Source: Sulfitobacter sp. BSw21498
GTDB taxonomy: Bacteria; Pseudomonadota; Alphaproteobacteria; Rhodobacterales; Rhodobacteraceae
Direction of reading: 5' to 3'
Length of the DNA stretch: 64,000 nt
Assembly (NCBI RefSeq): GCF_006064855.1
Contig: NZ_CP040753.1
Location: 1-64,000, forward strand
This document shows positions 1 through 9,133 of this stretch, in pieces (position 1 is the first letter of the stretch; every line of letters begins with the position of its first letter). The notes beneath the pieces were generated by a model, which saw only the letters and a program-made list of their open reading frames with translations, made no database searches and was not told where the DNA came from. A program made the position numbers and the translations under genes.

Positions 1-4
1 CACC

Positions 5-1180
5 ATGGCTAAGGCAAAGTTTGAACGTAATAAACCACACGTTAACATCGGTACCATTGGTCACGTTGACCACGGTAAAACGACGTTGACCGCTGCGATC
101 ACGAAATACTTCGGCGACTTCCGCGCCTATGACCAAATCGACGGCGCGCCCGAAGAAAAAGCACGCGGTATCACCATTTCGACCGCGCACGTTGAATATG
201 AAACCGAAGCACGTCACTACGCACACGTCGACTGCCCCGGCCACGCTGACTATGTGAAAAACATGATCACCGGTGCGGCACAGATGGACGGCGCGATCTT
301 GGTTGTGAACGCGGCTGATGGCCCCATGCCACAAACCCGCGAGCACATCCTGCTCGGTCGCCAGGTTGGTATCCCGACCATGGTTGTCTACATGAACAAA
401 GTTGACCAGGTTGACGACGAAGAGCTGCTGGAATTGGTGGAAATGGAAATCCGCGAATTGCTGTCTTCCTACGACTACCCAGGCGACGACATGCCTGTGA
501 TTCCTGGTTCGGCTCTGCACGCAATGAACGGCACTCAGCCCGAAATTGGTGAGGAATCCATCCGCAAGTTGATGGCCGCTGTTGACGAATATATCCCGAC
601 ACCAGCACGCGCTGTTGACCAGCCGTTCCTGATGCCAGTGGAAGACGTATTCTCGATCTCCGGTCGTGGTACTGTTGTGACCGGCCGTATCGAGCGTGGC
701 GTGATCAACGTTGGCGACAGCATTGAAATCGTTGGTATCCGTGACACGAAGACAACCACTTGTACCGGCGTTGAAATGTTCCGCAAGCTGCTGGATCGTG
801 GGGAAGCTGGCGATAACGTTGGTGTTCTTCTGCGCGGTATCGAGCGTGAAGGCGTTGAGCGCGGTCAGGTTTTGTGTAAGCCTAAGTCGGTTAACCCACA
901 CACAAAGTTCACTGCCGAGGCGTATATCCTCACCAAAGAAGAGGGTGGCCGTCACACGCCGTTCTTCGCGAACTACCGTCCACAGTTCTACTTCCGTACA
1001 ACCGATGTAACCGGCACCGTTAACCTTCCCGAAGGTACGGAAATGGTTATGCCAGGTGACAACCTTCAGTTCGACGTTGAACTGATCGCACCCGTTGCAA
1101 TGGAAGACGGTCTGCGCTTCGCGATCCGCGAAGGCGGTCGTACCGTTGGCGCGGGCGTTGTTTCCAAGATCAACGAATAA
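5..1180 (+). CDS. tuf: Elongation factor Tu
   Basis: GTPase that delivers aminoacyl-tRNA to the ribosomal A site in the cytoplasm. The 391-residue protein has the full family length. The G1 loop GHVDHGKT is at residues 19-26, DCPGH (G3) at 77-81 and NKVD (G4) at 132-135, followed by the two beta-barrel domains. The start is the first in-frame ATG and lies only four bases inside the window, so its ribosome binding site and any upstream str-operon genes (rpsL, rpsG, fusA) are not visible. An intrinsic terminator follows 40 bases downstream, so tuf closes its transcription unit before the S10 cluster. Identification is certain; whether it is tufA or tufB cannot be told. Confidence 0.99.
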   Translation: MAKAKFERNKPHVNIGTIGHVDHGKTTLTAAITKYFGDFRAYDQIDGAPEEKARGITISTAHVEYETEARHYAHVDCPGHADYVKNMITGAAQMDGAILVVNAADGPMPQTREHILLGRQVGIPTMVVYMNKVDQVDDEELLELVEMEIRELLSSYDYPGDDMPVIPGSALHAMNGTQPEIGEESIRKLMAAVDEYIPTPARAVDQPFLMPVEDVFSISGRGTVVTGRIERGVINVGDSIEIVGIRDTKTTTCTGVEMFRKLLDRGEAGDNVGVLLRGIEREGVERGQVLCKPKSVNPHTKFTAEAYILTKEEGGRHTPFFANYRPQFYFRTTDVTGTVNLPEGTEMVMPGDNLQFDVELIAPVAMEDGLRFAIREGGRTVGAGVVSKINE

Positions 1181-1220
1181 GCCGCTGGCGGGTCACCCCG
1201 CTGACAGCTGACAAAACGAA

Positions 1221-1250
1221 GGCCGCTCCTGTAAGGGGGCGGCCTTTTTT
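1221..1250 (+). terminator. Intrinsic terminator after tuf
   Basis: A GC-rich stem (GGCCGC pairing with GCGGCC, extended by CC/GG) is followed directly by six T residues. It ends the tuf transcript. Confidence 0.85.
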
Positions 1251-1317
1251 GCGGGCGAAGGGGTTCAAAGCCGTATAGGGCCGCATAGCAATATTTATCC
1301 CACGAAAAGGCGAATCG

Positions 1318-1848
1318 ATGACACCCCCCTCCGATGCCGGCAGCGCTGCGCACCGCCGGCAGTATTTTCAGATCGCGCTGGAAGAGGCGCAGGCCACCGT
1401 GCGGGGCTATGATACAAAGGCTCAAATTGTCGGTATCGGATATACGTTTACCCTGAACATCGTTGCGGCGGTTGTGGGTGGCTTGCCCGGTGCTGCACAG
1501 TCCGGGATCGTGTTCGTACTGGTCTTCTGGTCCGTGGTGATGGCCCCGCTGTTCCTATTTGGCTATGTGCTTTATCCATCGCGTCGGTCCGTCTCGAAGG
1601 TTCCGGACGGAGGGGCAGCCGGCGTGCGACGCGCGCTTTATGTGCAGACCTCGCGCTATCCCACGGTCGAAGCGCTTAAAGCCGCCGTGGCGGAGGTGGA
1701 TTGGGAAGACGAGCTGGCCTATGAGCTGTTGATGGTGTCCAAACTACGCGAGCAAAAACGCGCGCGTTTTATCCTGGCACTCGCTGCAACAGTCCTGTCA
1801 TTTATCGTGCTCGCGCTGCGTCATATCTGGGCTTTTTTGCCGTTTTGA
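1318..1848 (+). CDS. Three-helix membrane protein, PycTM (DUF5706)-like
   Basis: The 176-residue protein has hydrophobic segments at about residues 40-58, 64-88 and 151-171. Between helices 2 and 3 lies a soluble stretch with an amphipathic region (about 110-148). The layout resembles the PycTM/DUF5706 family, the membrane effector of Pycsar antiphage systems: an N-terminal helix with a D-x-K-A motif (YDTKAQ, about 31-36) before the first pair of helices, a Pro after helix 2 (LYPSRR), a Tyr-rich turn, a charged helix, and a last helix preceded by K/R-rich residues. Pycsar effectors normally sit beside a nucleotide cyclase gene; none is present here. The gene lies alone between tuf and rpsJ. 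It could equally be another small alphaproteobacterial membrane family. The start ATG at 1318 lacks a strong Shine-Dalgarno sequence. Confidence 0.6.
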   Translation: MTPPSDAGSAAHRRQYFQIALEEAQATVRGYDTKAQIVGIGYTFTLNIVAAVVGGLPGAAQSGIVFVLVFWSVVMAPLFLFGYVLYPSRRSVSKVPDGGAAGVRRALYVQTSRYPTVEALKAAVAEVDWEDELAYELLMVSKLREQKRARFILALAATVLSFIVLALRHIWAFLPF

Positions 1849-1904
1849 CGATCGCCAAGCGGCGGTCCACAAGGCGGATTTGCGCGAAACAACGGATTCA
1901 CCCC

Positions 1905-1933
1905 TTGCCTCATGGCGTGACCTGACCTATAGA
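1905..1933 (+). promoter_or_regulatory. Putative S10-operon promoter
   Basis: A -35-like TTGCCT (1905-1910) and a -10-like TATAGA (1928-1933) are separated by 17 bases. They lie about 120 bases upstream of rpsJ, in front of a structured leader. Inferred by eye from consensus only. Confidence 0.55.
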
Positions 1934-1946
1934 GCGAAAGTCTCAG

Positions 1947-1970
1947 CGGGGTGCGTTTTTACGCGCCCCG
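1947..1970 (+). promoter_or_regulatory. Leader hairpin of the S10 operon
   Basis: A 10-bp stem (CGGGGTGCGT pairing with ACGCGCCCCG, one G-T pair) closes a four-T loop and is followed by TTTGATTTA. It sits between the putative promoter and rpsJ, so it would be transcribed as leader RNA. The trailing T-tract is short, so an attenuator role is possible but not shown. In E. coli, L4 represses the S10 operon through its leader; whether this hairpin plays that part is unknown. Confidence 0.55.
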
Positions 1971-2055
1971 TTTGATTTACGACAAAACGCAATGAAGGGC
2001 CGTGATGAGGCGTCTCTTCCTCTTCGTTTCTACCCCCAATGAGGGATGATGACAT

Positions 2056-2373
2056 ATGGCACAAAGCCAAAACATCCGCATCCGTTTGAAGGCGTTCGAT
2101 TACCGCGTGCTGGATGCGTCCACACAAGAAATCGTCAACACCGCCAAGCGTACCGGTGCATCTGTTCGCGGCCCAATCCCGCTGCCGAACAAGATTGAGA
2201 AATTCACTGTTCTGCGTGGCCCACACGTTGACAAGAAATCCCGTGACCAGTTCGAAATCCGCACGCACAAGCGCCTGCTGGATATCGTTGATCCGACCCC
2301 CCAGACCGTGGACGCGCTGATGAAGCTCGACCTGGCCGCTGGTGTGGACGTCGAGATCAAGCTGCAGTCATAA
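2056..2373 (+). CDS. rpsJ: 30S ribosomal protein S10
   Basis: Protein of the small-subunit head, also known as NusE in transcription antitermination. At 105 residues it has the family length and shows the family signature ([20 protein letters not shown]). It is the first gene of the S10 operon, with GAGGG ten bases before the ATG. It is followed 18 bases later by rplC. The long structured leader (1934-2055) is the likely site of operon control. Confidence 0.98.
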   Translation: MAQSQNIRIRLKAFDYRVLDASTQEIVNTAKRTGASVRGPIPLPNKIEKFTVLRGPHVDKKSRDQFEIRTHKRLLDIVDPTPQTVDALMKLDLAAGVDVEIKLQS

Positions 2374-2391
2374 GCGTAGGAGGGTAATATT

Positions 2392-3234
2392 ATGTTGCGC
2401 TCAGGCGTTATTGCAAAAAAGATGGGCATGACCCGTTTGTTCATGGAAGACGGCAAGCAGATCCCTGTGACCGTTCTTCAGCTCGACAAACTTCAGGTTG
2501 TTGCTCAGCGTACCATCGAACGGGACGGCTACACAGCTGTTCAGCTCGGCGCAGGTACAGCCAAGGTTAAACGGACGTCGCAAGCCATGCGCGGTCACTT
2601 TGCAGCAGCAAAGGTTGAACCAAAGCGTAAGGTCGCGGAATTCCGCATCGACCCAGAAGCCATGTTGAACGTCGGCGAAGAAATCATCGCCGATCATTAC
2701 TTTGCTGGTCAGTATGTTGACGTTGCAGGCACTTCCATCGGTAAGGGCTTTCAGGGCGCGATGAAGCGTCACAACTTTGGTGGTCTGCGCGCGACACACG
2801 GTGTTTCCGTATCTCACCGTTCGCACGGTTCCACCGGTCAGTGTCAGGATCCGGGCAAGGTTTTCAAAGGCAAGAAAATGGCCGGTCACATGGGTTCTGC
2901 TCGTGTTACCACTCAGAACCTTGAAGTTGTCAAAACTGACAGCGTACGTGGTCTGATCATGGTCAAAGGCGCCGTTCCAGGCTCCAAAGGTGGTTGGGTG
3001 ACTGTTAAGGATGCGGTGAAAAAGCCGTTCCCCGAAGATGCAATCCTACCTGCCGCTTTGAAATCTGCTGCAGACGAAGCCGCTAAAGCAGCTGAAGAAG
3101 CCGCCGCAGCAGCAGCCGCAGAAGCCGAAGCCGAAGCAGCACGCTTGGCTGAAGAGCAAGCAGCAACCGAAGCTGCCGCCCTTGCCGAAGCCGAAGCATC
3201 CATTGAGTCGGACAAGAAGGAAGGTGACGAATGA
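2392..3234 (+). CDS. rplC: 50S ribosomal protein L3 with Ala/Glu-rich tail
   Basis: Early assembly protein that binds 23S rRNA near the peptidyl transferase centre. The 280 residues exceed the roughly 210 of E. coli L3. The conserved core runs to about residue 215 and includes the central loop with [21 protein letters not shown] at about 127-147. Residues about 221-280 form a low-complexity Ala/Glu tail ending in acidic and lysine residues. Such tails are known on alphaproteobacterial L3 proteins. AGGAGGG precedes the ATG. The stop overlaps the rplD start by four bases (ATGA), so translation is probably coupled. Confidence 0.98.
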   Translation: MLRSGVIAKKMGMTRLFMEDGKQIPVTVLQLDKLQVVAQRTIERDGYTAVQLGAGTAKVKRTSQAMRGHFAAAKVEPKRKVAEFRIDPEAMLNVGEEIIADHYFAGQYVDVAGTSIGKGFQGAMKRHNFGGLRATHGVSVSHRSHGSTGQCQDPGKVFKGKKMAGHMGSARVTTQNLEVVKTDSVRGLIMVKGAVPGSKGGWVTVKDAVKKPFPEDAILPAALKSAADEAAKAAEEAAAAAAAEAEAEAARLAEEQAATEAAALAEAEASIESDKKEGDE

Positions 3235-3848
3235 AACTTGATGTCATCAAACTCGACGGCGGCGCAGCCGGTTCGGTAGACTTGGACGAGGCCCTGTTCG
3301 GTCTTGAGCCACGCGCCGACATTCTGCACCGTGTTGTCCGCTGGCAGCGTAACAACGCGCAGCAGGGTACGCACAAGGTCAAGACACGGTCCGAGGTTAG
3401 CTATTCGACCAAGAAGATCTATCGTCAGAAAGGCACCGGCGGCGCACGCCACGGCGCACGTTCTGCACCGATCTTCCGTAAGGGTGGTATCTACAAGGGT
3501 CCAACCCCGCGTAGCCACGGCCACGAACTGACCAAGAAGTTCCGCAAACTGGGTCTGCGCCACGCTTTGTCTGCCAAGGCAAAAACAGGCAGCCTGGTTA
3601 TCATCGACGATGTAAACTCGGATGGGAAAACCGCAGCTTTGGCCAAACAGGTTAAGAACCTGGGCTGGAAACGCGCGTTGATCATCGATGGTGCCTCGGT
3701 AAATGAGAACTTCTTGCAAGCCGCGCGCAACATCGAAGGTCTGGATATCCTGCCGACGATGGGTGCAAACGTCTATGACATCCTTAAGCGTGATACACTC
3801 GTGATCACCAAAGCAGGGATCGAAGCACTGGAGGCCCGTTTGAAATGA
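3231..3848 (+). CDS. rplD: 50S ribosomal protein L4
   Basis: Large-subunit protein lining the exit tunnel; in E. coli it also represses the S10 operon. The 205-residue sequence carries the tunnel loop rich in Arg and Gly ([15 protein letters not shown], about 67-81) and the Rossmann-like globular part. It overlaps rplC and rplW by four bases at each end, which points to translational coupling through the whole group. Confidence 0.98.
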   Translation: MKLDVIKLDGGAAGSVDLDEALFGLEPRADILHRVVRWQRNNAQQGTHKVKTRSEVSYSTKKIYRQKGTGGARHGARSAPIFRKGGIYKGPTPRSHGHELTKKFRKLGLRHALSAKAKTGSLVIIDDVNSDGKTAALAKQVKNLGWKRALIIDGASVNENFLQAARNIEGLDILPTMGANVYDILKRDTLVITKAGIEALEARLK

Positions 3849-4141
3849 GCGCCAAGCACGAACATTACGATGTGATCCGCAAGCCGATCATCACTGAAAA
3901 AGCGACGATGGCTTCCGAGCACAACGCCGTCGTTTTCGAAGTCGCGATCGACAGCAACAAGCCAATGATCAAAGAAGCTGTTGAAGCTCTCTTTGGTGTC
4001 AAAGTGAAGGCCGTGAACACGTCCATCACCAAAGGCAAGGCAAAGCGTTTCCGCGGCCAGATGGGTCGCCGGAAGGACGTTAAGAAGGCTTACGTTATGC
4101 TCGAAGAGGGTAACACCATCGACGTATCCACCGGTCTGTAA
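3845..4141 (+). CDS. rplW: 50S ribosomal protein L23
   Basis: Protein at the tunnel exit that docks trigger factor and SRP. The 98-residue protein has the family pattern [12 protein letters not shown] near the N-terminus and the basic loop [22 protein letters not shown]. It is the last gene of the first S10 sub-operon: a strong terminator follows 24 bases later, and rplB, which normally follows directly, is displaced by about 1.35 kb. Confidence 0.98.
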   Translation: MSAKHEHYDVIRKPIITEKATMASEHNAVVFEVAIDSNKPMIKEAVEALFGVKVKAVNTSITKGKAKRFRGQMGRRKDVKKAYVMLEEGNTIDVSTGL

Positions 4142-4165
4142 GTCAGACTGGACGCGAAAAATGAA

Positions 4166-4197
4166 AGGCCCCTCACCGCAAGGTGGGGGGCCTTTTC
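4166..4197 (+). terminator. Strong intrinsic terminator after rplW
   Basis: A 12-bp stem AGGCCCCTCACC / GGTGGGGGGCCT (one G-T pair) closes a GCAA tetraloop and runs into TTTT. It splits the S10 operon between rplW and rplB. Confidence 0.9.
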
Positions 4198-4345
4198 CTA
4201 TTTGGCGATTGCGTTTGGAGTGACGCTGCCTGTTTAGGCCCATTCGCGGGAACTTGCCGACCGGCGGTGCGTTGTTGTCCCACACGTCATCAAAGTAGGG
4301 GCCCCGCTTTCCGGTGCCGGCTTTGCGCGAAGGGATATCGTCACT

Positions 4346-5221
4346 ATGTCAGCCAACAGCCATCAATCCACCCGATCGGAAATTCTATCTCACATCGACC
4401 CCGATGACTTCTCCTGGGCCGTGCCGATCATGCGAACCGGCTATGCCGGACGCGGGTTGGTTTATCTGGTGGTCGCTGGGCTATCCTTGTGGTCCGTACT
4501 GTCGGGTGGGCAGGCTGAGGGCACAAAATCTACACTGCAATCGTTGGACGGAGCGACCGGCTTTGCCGTGATTTTTGCAATTGCTACGGGTATGTTTGCC
4601 TATGCGATCTGGCGCGCTGTTGATAGTTTTTGGGATCTTGAGGCTTACGGGTCGGGGGCAAAAGGTATTGTCGCGCGGCTGGGGATGCTGGTGACTGGCG
4701 TCATCCATGGCGCAATCGGTGCCTTGGCCGTCACCGTGCTGGGAGTGTCGTCATCGGGGTCTAGCAGCAAAGAGCTCTTGAACCAGTTCCTTCAAACGCC
4801 AGCCGGCGTGTGGGTTGTCGGCGGCGTCGGACTGGTCACCATGGGAACGGGATTTTACTATTTCTACAAAGCAGCCTCGCAGTCATATCGCGAACATCTG
4901 GAGGCTAACCACTTTACCATGCACTGGAACCCGGTTTTGCGCATCGGTGTCGCCGCGCAGGGGGTTGTTGTGGTGATCATCGGCGGTCTGATCGTCTACG
5001 CCGCGATGAGCGCGAATGCATCAGATGCTGGCGGCATTGATGCGGCTTTTGAATGGTTGCACCAGCAGGCCTATGGGCGCATTCTGGTGGGGCTTCTCTG
5101 CGCAGGGTTGCTGATGTTCTCTCTGTTTTGCTTTGTGAACGCAGTGTACCGGATTGTACCGAAGGCGGCTGATCCGTCCGTGCAAAGCGTGGCGCGCAAG
5201 ATCAAGTCGATGGCGCAATAA
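4346..5221 (+). CDS. DUF1206 family membrane protein
   Basis: Predicted inner-membrane protein of 291 residues with six hydrophobic helices arranged as three two-helix repeats. Each repeat opens with an Arg-Gly or related motif: MRTGYAGRGLVYLVVAG at about 29-45, ARLGMLVTGVIHGAIG at about 110-125 and LRIGVAAQGVVVVIIGG at about 199-215. This internal triplication is the hallmark of DUF1206, whose function is unknown. The gene sits between rplW (with its terminator) and the rplB leader, so it interrupts the S10 operon but is probably transcribed separately. I saw no clear promoter in 4198-4345. The start ATG has AGGG about ten bases upstream. Confidence 0.85.
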   Translation: MSANSHQSTRSEILSHIDPDDFSWAVPIMRTGYAGRGLVYLVVAGLSLWSVLSGGQAEGTKSTLQSLDGATGFAVIFAIATGMFAYAIWRAVDSFWDLEAYGSGAKGIVARLGMLVTGVIHGAIGALAVTVLGVSSSGSSSKELLNQFLQTPAGVWVVGGVGLVTMGTGFYYFYKAASQSYREHLEANHFTMHWNPVLRIGVAAQGVVVVIIGGLIVYAAMSANASDAGGIDAAFEWLHQQAYGRILVGLLCAGLLMFSLFCFVNAVYRIVPKAADPSVQSVARKIKSMAQ

Positions 5222-5274
5222 GACGCGTTATTGTCAGGTCAGTGGGCTTTTGCCGACTATTCCCCGACGCTCCC

Positions 5275-5337
5275 TTGACCCTCGGGTGATCCTACCCTAA
5301 ACGACCCCATCGGCAGTGCCCCGGATTCGTCCGGGGC
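5275..5337 (+). promoter_or_regulatory. rplB leader: TTGACC box and UUCG-capped hairpin
   Basis: TTGACC (5275-5280) is a good -35 match, with a weak -10 candidate around 5296-5303. A perfect 8-bp hairpin follows, GCCCCGGA / TCCGGGGC, capped by TTCG (5318-5337). Another 156 bases precede the rplB ATG. The exceptionally stable UUCG loop suggests a structured leader for this second S10 sub-operon. Promoter position is uncertain; the hairpin is seen directly. Confidence 0.5.
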
Positions 5338-5493
5338 TGTGTCGTTTTGCGCGTTGGTAGGTTCTAGCCGCACGCAACGTCCGGCAAAGGGGTTCTTTGT
5401 CTGGCACTATAAATTGGGGACCTTCGGGGCCCTACAACCATCTCGGCACCATCACGACGGGGCCGGGGACAAGCAAAACGGAAGACAGAGAAC

Positions 5494-6336
5494 ATGGCAC
5501 TCAAGTCGTACAAACCGACGACGCCAGGCCAGCGTGGGCTGGTACTGATCGACCGTTCGGAGCTTTGGAAAGGCCGCCCGGTCAAATCCCTTACTCAGGG
5601 TTTGACCAAATCAGGCGGTCGGAACAACACCGGACGGATCACAATGCGTCGCACAGGCGGTGGGGCAAAGCGCCTTTACCGTATCGTCGATTTCAAACGC
5701 AACAAGCTGGACATGTCCGCTGTTGTCGCACGGATCGAATATGACCCTAACCGGACCGCATTCATCGCACTGATCCAGTACGAAGACGGCGAACAGGCTT
5801 ACATCCTGGCACCACAGCGTATCGCTGTCGGCGACAAGGTGATTTCCTCGGCCAAGGCCGACATCAAGCCTGGTAACGCTATGCCATTTTCGGGCATGCC
5901 TATCGGTACAATCGTTCACAACATCGAAATGAAGCCAGGCAAAGGCGGCCAGATCGCACGCGCCGCCGGTACCTACGCACAATTCGTAGGCCGTGATGGT
6001 GGATACGCTCAGATCCGTTTGTCCTCGGGCGAACTGCGTCTGGTGCGTCAGGAATGCATGGCCACCGTTGGTGCCGTGTCCAACCCTGACAACTCCAACC
6101 AGAACTTCGGTAAAGCGGGCCGCATGCGTCACAAGGGTATCCGCCCTTCGGTACGTGGTGTTGTTATGAACCCGATCGACCACCCTCACGGTGGTGGTGA
6201 AGGCCGTACATCGGGTGGTCGTCACCCTGTTACGCCTTGGGGCAAGCCCACAAAGGGTGCAAAAACCCGCAACAAGAACAAAGCGTCCAGCAAGCTTATC
6301 CTACGCTCGCGCCACGCCAAGAAGAAGGGGCGTTAA
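5494..6336 (+). CDS. rplB: 50S ribosomal protein L2
   Basis: Universal 23S-binding protein needed for subunit association and peptidyl transfer. The 280-residue protein has the conserved C-terminal block ([19 protein letters not shown] at about 220-238, then GRHPVTPWG) containing the functional His residue. It begins a new transcription unit after the DUF1206 gene and is followed four bases later by rpsS. Confidence 0.99.
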   Translation: MALKSYKPTTPGQRGLVLIDRSELWKGRPVKSLTQGLTKSGGRNNTGRITMRRTGGGAKRLYRIVDFKRNKLDMSAVVARIEYDPNRTAFIALIQYEDGEQAYILAPQRIAVGDKVISSAKADIKPGNAMPFSGMPIGTIVHNIEMKPGKGGQIARAAGTYAQFVGRDGGYAQIRLSSGELRLVRQECMATVGAVSNPDNSNQNFGKAGRMRHKGIRPSVRGVVMNPIDHPHGGGEGRTSGGRHPVTPWGKPTKGAKTRNKNKASSKLILRSRHAKKKGR

Positions 6337-6339
6337 TAG

Positions 6340-6618
6340 ATGTCTCGTTCAGTATGGAAAGGTCCTTTTGTTGACTCTTATGTCCTCAAAAAGGCCGAAG
6401 CCTCCCGCGAAAGCGGTCGCAGCGAAGTGATCAAGATTTGGTCGCGCCGTTCCACGATCTTGCCACAGTTTGTTGGCCTGACGTTCGGTGTGTACAACGG
6501 TCACAAGCACATCCCTGTAAACGTCAGCGAAGAGATGATTGGTCAGAAGTTTGGTGAGTATTCGCCAACTCGCACCTATTATGGTCACGCAGCCGACAAA
6601 AAAGCGAAGCGGAAATAA
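6340..6618 (+). CDS. rpsS: 30S ribosomal protein S19
   Basis: Head protein of the small subunit that pairs with S13 near the A site. The 92-residue protein shows [17 protein letters not shown] at the N-terminus and the signature [17 protein letters not shown] at about 44-60. It lies three bases after rplB and three before rplV, in a tight operon. Confidence 0.98.
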   Translation: MSRSVWKGPFVDSYVLKKAEASRESGRSEVIKIWSRRSTILPQFVGLTFGVYNGHKHIPVNVSEEMIGQKFGEYSPTRTYYGHAADKKAKRK

Positions 6619-6621
6619 GCC

Positions 6622-7002
6622 ATGAGCAAGGATAAGAATCCCCGCCGCGTGGCTGATAACGAAGCCCGTGCAAAACTGCGCATGCTTCGCACAAGCCCGC
6701 AGAAACTGAACCTCGTCGCCGCGATGATCCGTGGCAAGAAGGTAGACAAGGCCCTTACGGACCTGACCTTCTCCAAAAAGCGGATCGCACTGGACGTGAA
6801 GAAATGCCTTCAGTCCGCCATCGCGAACGGCGAAAACAACCACAACCTTGACGTGGATGAACTGGTCGTTGCCGAAGCATATGTCGGCAAAAACCTGATC
6901 ATGAAACGTGGTCGTCCGCGTGCGCGTGGCCGTTTCGGCAAGATTATCAAGCCGTTTTCGGAAATCACGATCGTCGTGCGTCAAGTTGAGGAGCAAGCCT
7001 GA
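6622..7002 (+). CDS. rplV: 50S ribosomal protein L22
   Basis: Exit-tunnel protein, 126 residues, with the extended hairpin tip [14 protein letters not shown] at about 94-107, the region where macrolide-resistance changes occur in other bacteria. Its stop codon shares one base with the rpsC start (TGATG), giving coupled translation. Confidence 0.98.
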   Translation: MSKDKNPRRVADNEARAKLRMLRTSPQKLNLVAAMIRGKKVDKALTDLTFSKKRIALDVKKCLQSAIANGENNHNLDVDELVVAEAYVGKNLIMKRGRPRARGRFGKIIKPFSEITIVVRQVEEQA

Positions 7003-7709
7003 TGGGTAACAAAGTAAATCCGATCGGTATGCGTCTTCAGGTCAACCGCACCTGGGACAGCCGCTGGTACGCCGATACGAAGGACTATGGTGATCTTCTG
7101 CTCGAAGACCTTGCCATCCGTGACTTCATCAAGAAAGAATGTGCACAGGCTGGTATCGCCCGTGTGATCATCGAACGCCCACACAAGAAGTGCCGCGTTA
7201 CGATCCACACAGCGCGCCCCGGTGTGATCATCGGCAAGAAAGGTGCAGACATCGAAGGTCTGCGCCAGAAAATCGCCAAGATCACTAAATCTGACCTGCA
7301 CCTCAACATCGTTGAAGTTCGCAAGCCAGAGCTGGACGCAGCCCTTGTTGGTGAATCCATCGCACAACAGCTGGAACGCCGGGTTTCTTTCCGTCGTGCC
7401 ATGAAGCGTGCGGTACAGAACGCCATGCGTATGGGTGCCCTGGGTATCCGCGTGAACGTTGCTGGTCGTCTGGGTGGTGCAGAAATCGCGCGTACCGAAT
7501 GGTATCGTGAAGGCCGCGTGCCGCTCCACACTCTGCGTGCAGACATCGATTACGCACATGTCGAAGCGATGACTGCCTATGGCATCATCGGGATCAAGAC
7601 CTGGATCTTCAAAGGCGAGATCATGGAACATGACCCGGCAGCGCGTGACCGTAAGGCACAAGAAATGCAAGACGGCCCAGCACCTCGCGGTGCCGGCGGT
7701 CGTCGCTAA
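7002..7709 (+). CDS. rpsC: 30S ribosomal protein S3
   Basis: Protein at the mRNA entry channel with helicase activity in E. coli. The 235-residue protein has an N-terminal KH domain with the GXXG-type loop ([13 protein letters not shown], about 72-84) and a C-terminal domain with [15 protein letters not shown] at about 152-166. It ends in a Gly/Arg-rich tail. It overlaps rplV by one base and precedes rplP by 13 bases. Confidence 0.98.
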   Translation: MGNKVNPIGMRLQVNRTWDSRWYADTKDYGDLLLEDLAIRDFIKKECAQAGIARVIIERPHKKCRVTIHTARPGVIIGKKGADIEGLRQKIAKITKSDLHLNIVEVRKPELDAALVGESIAQQLERRVSFRRAMKRAVQNAMRMGALGIRVNVAGRLGGAEIARTEWYREGRVPLHTLRADIDYAHVEAMTAYGIIGIKTWIFKGEIMEHDPAARDRKAQEMQDGPAPRGAGGRR

Positions 7710-7722
7710 GGGGGAATGAGAG

Positions 7723-8136
7723 ATGCTACAACCAAAGCGTACTAAATTCCGCAAGCAGCACAAAGGTCGGATCAAAGGTCTGGCAAAGGGCGGGTCTGAC
7801 CTGAACTTTGGCACCTACGGTCTGAAGGCTCTCGAGCCCGAGCGGGTAACCGCACGCCAGATCGAAGCTGCTCGTCGTGCCATGACGCGTCACATGAAAC
7901 GTCAAGGCCGTGTCTGGATCCGTATTTTCCCGGATGTACCTGTCACCGCAAAGCCCATCGAAGTTCGTATGGGTAAAGGTAAAGGTTCCGTGGATCGTTG
8001 GGTCTGCAAGGTCAAGCCAGGCCGTGTAATGTTCGAGATCGACGGTGTCTCCGAGGACGTTGCACAAGAAGCTCTGCGTCTTGCCGCGATGAAGCTGCCG
8101 ATCAAAACGCGCGTCGTTGTTCGCGAAGATTGGTAA
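7723..8136 (+). CDS. rplP: 50S ribosomal protein L16
   Basis: Protein that positions A-site tRNA on the large subunit. The 137 residues include the basic N-terminus ([16 protein letters not shown]) and the G-K-G motif [18 protein letters not shown] at about 84-101. It would normally be followed by rpmC. Here a strong terminator and a three-gene cassette intervene. Confidence 0.98.
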   Translation: MLQPKRTKFRKQHKGRIKGLAKGGSDLNFGTYGLKALEPERVTARQIEAARRAMTRHMKRQGRVWIRIFPDVPVTAKPIEVRMGKGKGSVDRWVCKVKPGRVMFEIDGVSEDVAQEALRLAAMKLPIKTRVVVREDW

Positions 8137-8180
8137 AACCAGCGCTCCGGCACGCGCCGGAGATGTTGCTTTAAAATGGA

Positions 8181-8213
8181 AAACCCCCGCTGAGTAATCA
8201 GCGGGGGTTTTTT
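8181..8213 (+). terminator. Intrinsic terminator after rplP
   Basis: A perfect 13-bp stem AAACCCCCGCTGA / TCAGCGGGGGTTT has a GTAA loop and runs into TTTTTT. The A-rich left flank gives a T-run on the opposite strand too, so it probably also ends the minus-strand gene at 8242-8706. Confidence 0.92.
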
Positions 8214-8241
8214 CGTTAAAGTGGGTTTGCCTCCGTCGTCT

Positions 8242-8706
8242 TCAGGCCGAGGGACCCGCGGTTTGGTTCAGTAGTTTTTTCCATACCAGTGCGATCACGA
8301 TTGTCATGCCGACATGTCCGACAAATGAAGACTGCGTATAGCTGCCGAACCCCATCATAAAGCTGCGCCCCATTAGCGGTGCCAGCACACCCTGGGCCAC
8401 AAACCACAACACAATACCCGCAAGGACGCCTGAGCCAAGAAATCCAAGCTTCGTGACCCGCTTGGTCAGGAAAACCACGGCGGCAAATCCCAATGCCCCG
8501 ATCAGAAAGTGGATGGCAAAGGCGGCGGCATAGGGCAGGTTGACGCTCCCCAGTTTTTTGCTGAGACCAATGACAAGATTGGCCGGCTCTAGCTTGACGC
8601 CGAACAGGATCGGGGACGCGAGCCATGCATAGGCTTCGAAGGTGAGTTCACCAATCAGCCCGGCAAGGGCAAGAGCGGGCAGGGGGCTTGGGTTCGTAGT
8701 ATTCAC
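8242..8706 (-). CDS. Hypothetical small integral membrane protein
   Basis: The product has about 154 residues when started at the GTG at 8706, which has AAGGA eight bases upstream. The longer frame starting at 8766 adds a polar stretch without a good ribosome site. Four or five hydrophobic helices fill most of the length. Only short polar loops separate them, and the protein ends in a basic tail (VWKKLL). I do not recognise the family. It is transcribed toward the rplP terminator, against the direction of the ribosomal genes. Confidence 0.6.
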   Translation of the reverse strand: MNTTNPSPLPALALAGLIGELTFEAYAWLASPILFGVKLEPANLVIGLSKKLGSVNLPYAAAFAIHFLIGALGFAAVVFLTKRVTKLGFLGSGVLAGIVLWFVAQGVLAPLMGRSFMMGFGSYTQSSFVGHVGMTIVIALVWKKLLNQTAGPSA

Positions 8707-8920
8707 GTGGGGCTTCCTTATGTGCGCATCTGCGTGGTTATCGGGCCCGAGATGGCACCACGGCACAGCTATTCCCAGTCACATTAGGGCAACCGCGCGG
8801 TGACGTGATCCGCGGCGTTGTTTCTGAAACATTGATGTCTCGTGAATAAGCGGTTGCAGGGCCTAGTCAGCGCCGCATATGGCGCATAGGCTTGGCGTAG
8901 CCTGCCTAAAGGAACTGATA

Positions 8921-9133
8921 ATGAAACACGTGCCCAAGCCCACCACCGACGCAGACCTCATCAAAGAGTTTTTGAATAAAGGTGGTACGATCAAGAAGGG
9001 TAAGACAAAGCCGATGCCGGACGATTTGGGGCTTAGCAACAATCAGTGGGGCAACAAGCTGACCAAAGAAGAGAAGGCGGCCGTGAAAGAGCAAGAGGCG
9101 GCGCGCAAAGCGGCACCGCCCAAGCGTGGTTAA
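8921..9133 (+). CDS. Small basic hypothetical protein
   Basis: A 70-residue, lysine-rich, soluble protein. It has no recognised domain; the N-terminal half (TDADLIKEFLNKGG) looks helical and the C-terminal 25 residues are a charged Lys/Glu/Ala helix ending KAAPPKRG. The ATG at 8921 follows AAAGGA by seven bases and is preferred to the upstream in-frame start at 8879. A possible promoter is TTGCAG at 8854 with TATGGC at 8878. Its stop overlaps, tail to tail, the stop of the minus-strand oxygenase gene. Confidence 0.6.
   Translation: MKHVPKPTTDADLIKEFLNKGGTIKKGKTKPMPDDLGLSNNQWGNKLTKEEKAAVKEQEAARKAAPPKRG

Noticed and set aside
1992..2042. A 16-codon ATG frame in the S10 leader ending just before rpsJ.
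   Set aside because: No ribosome binding site in front of it and its stop overlaps the rpsJ Shine-Dalgarno region; likely chance.
2401..2889. Long antisense frames inside rplC, rplB, rpoA and similar genes.
   Set aside because: They mirror highly expressed ribosomal genes, where codon bias on the sense strand keeps the opposite frames open.
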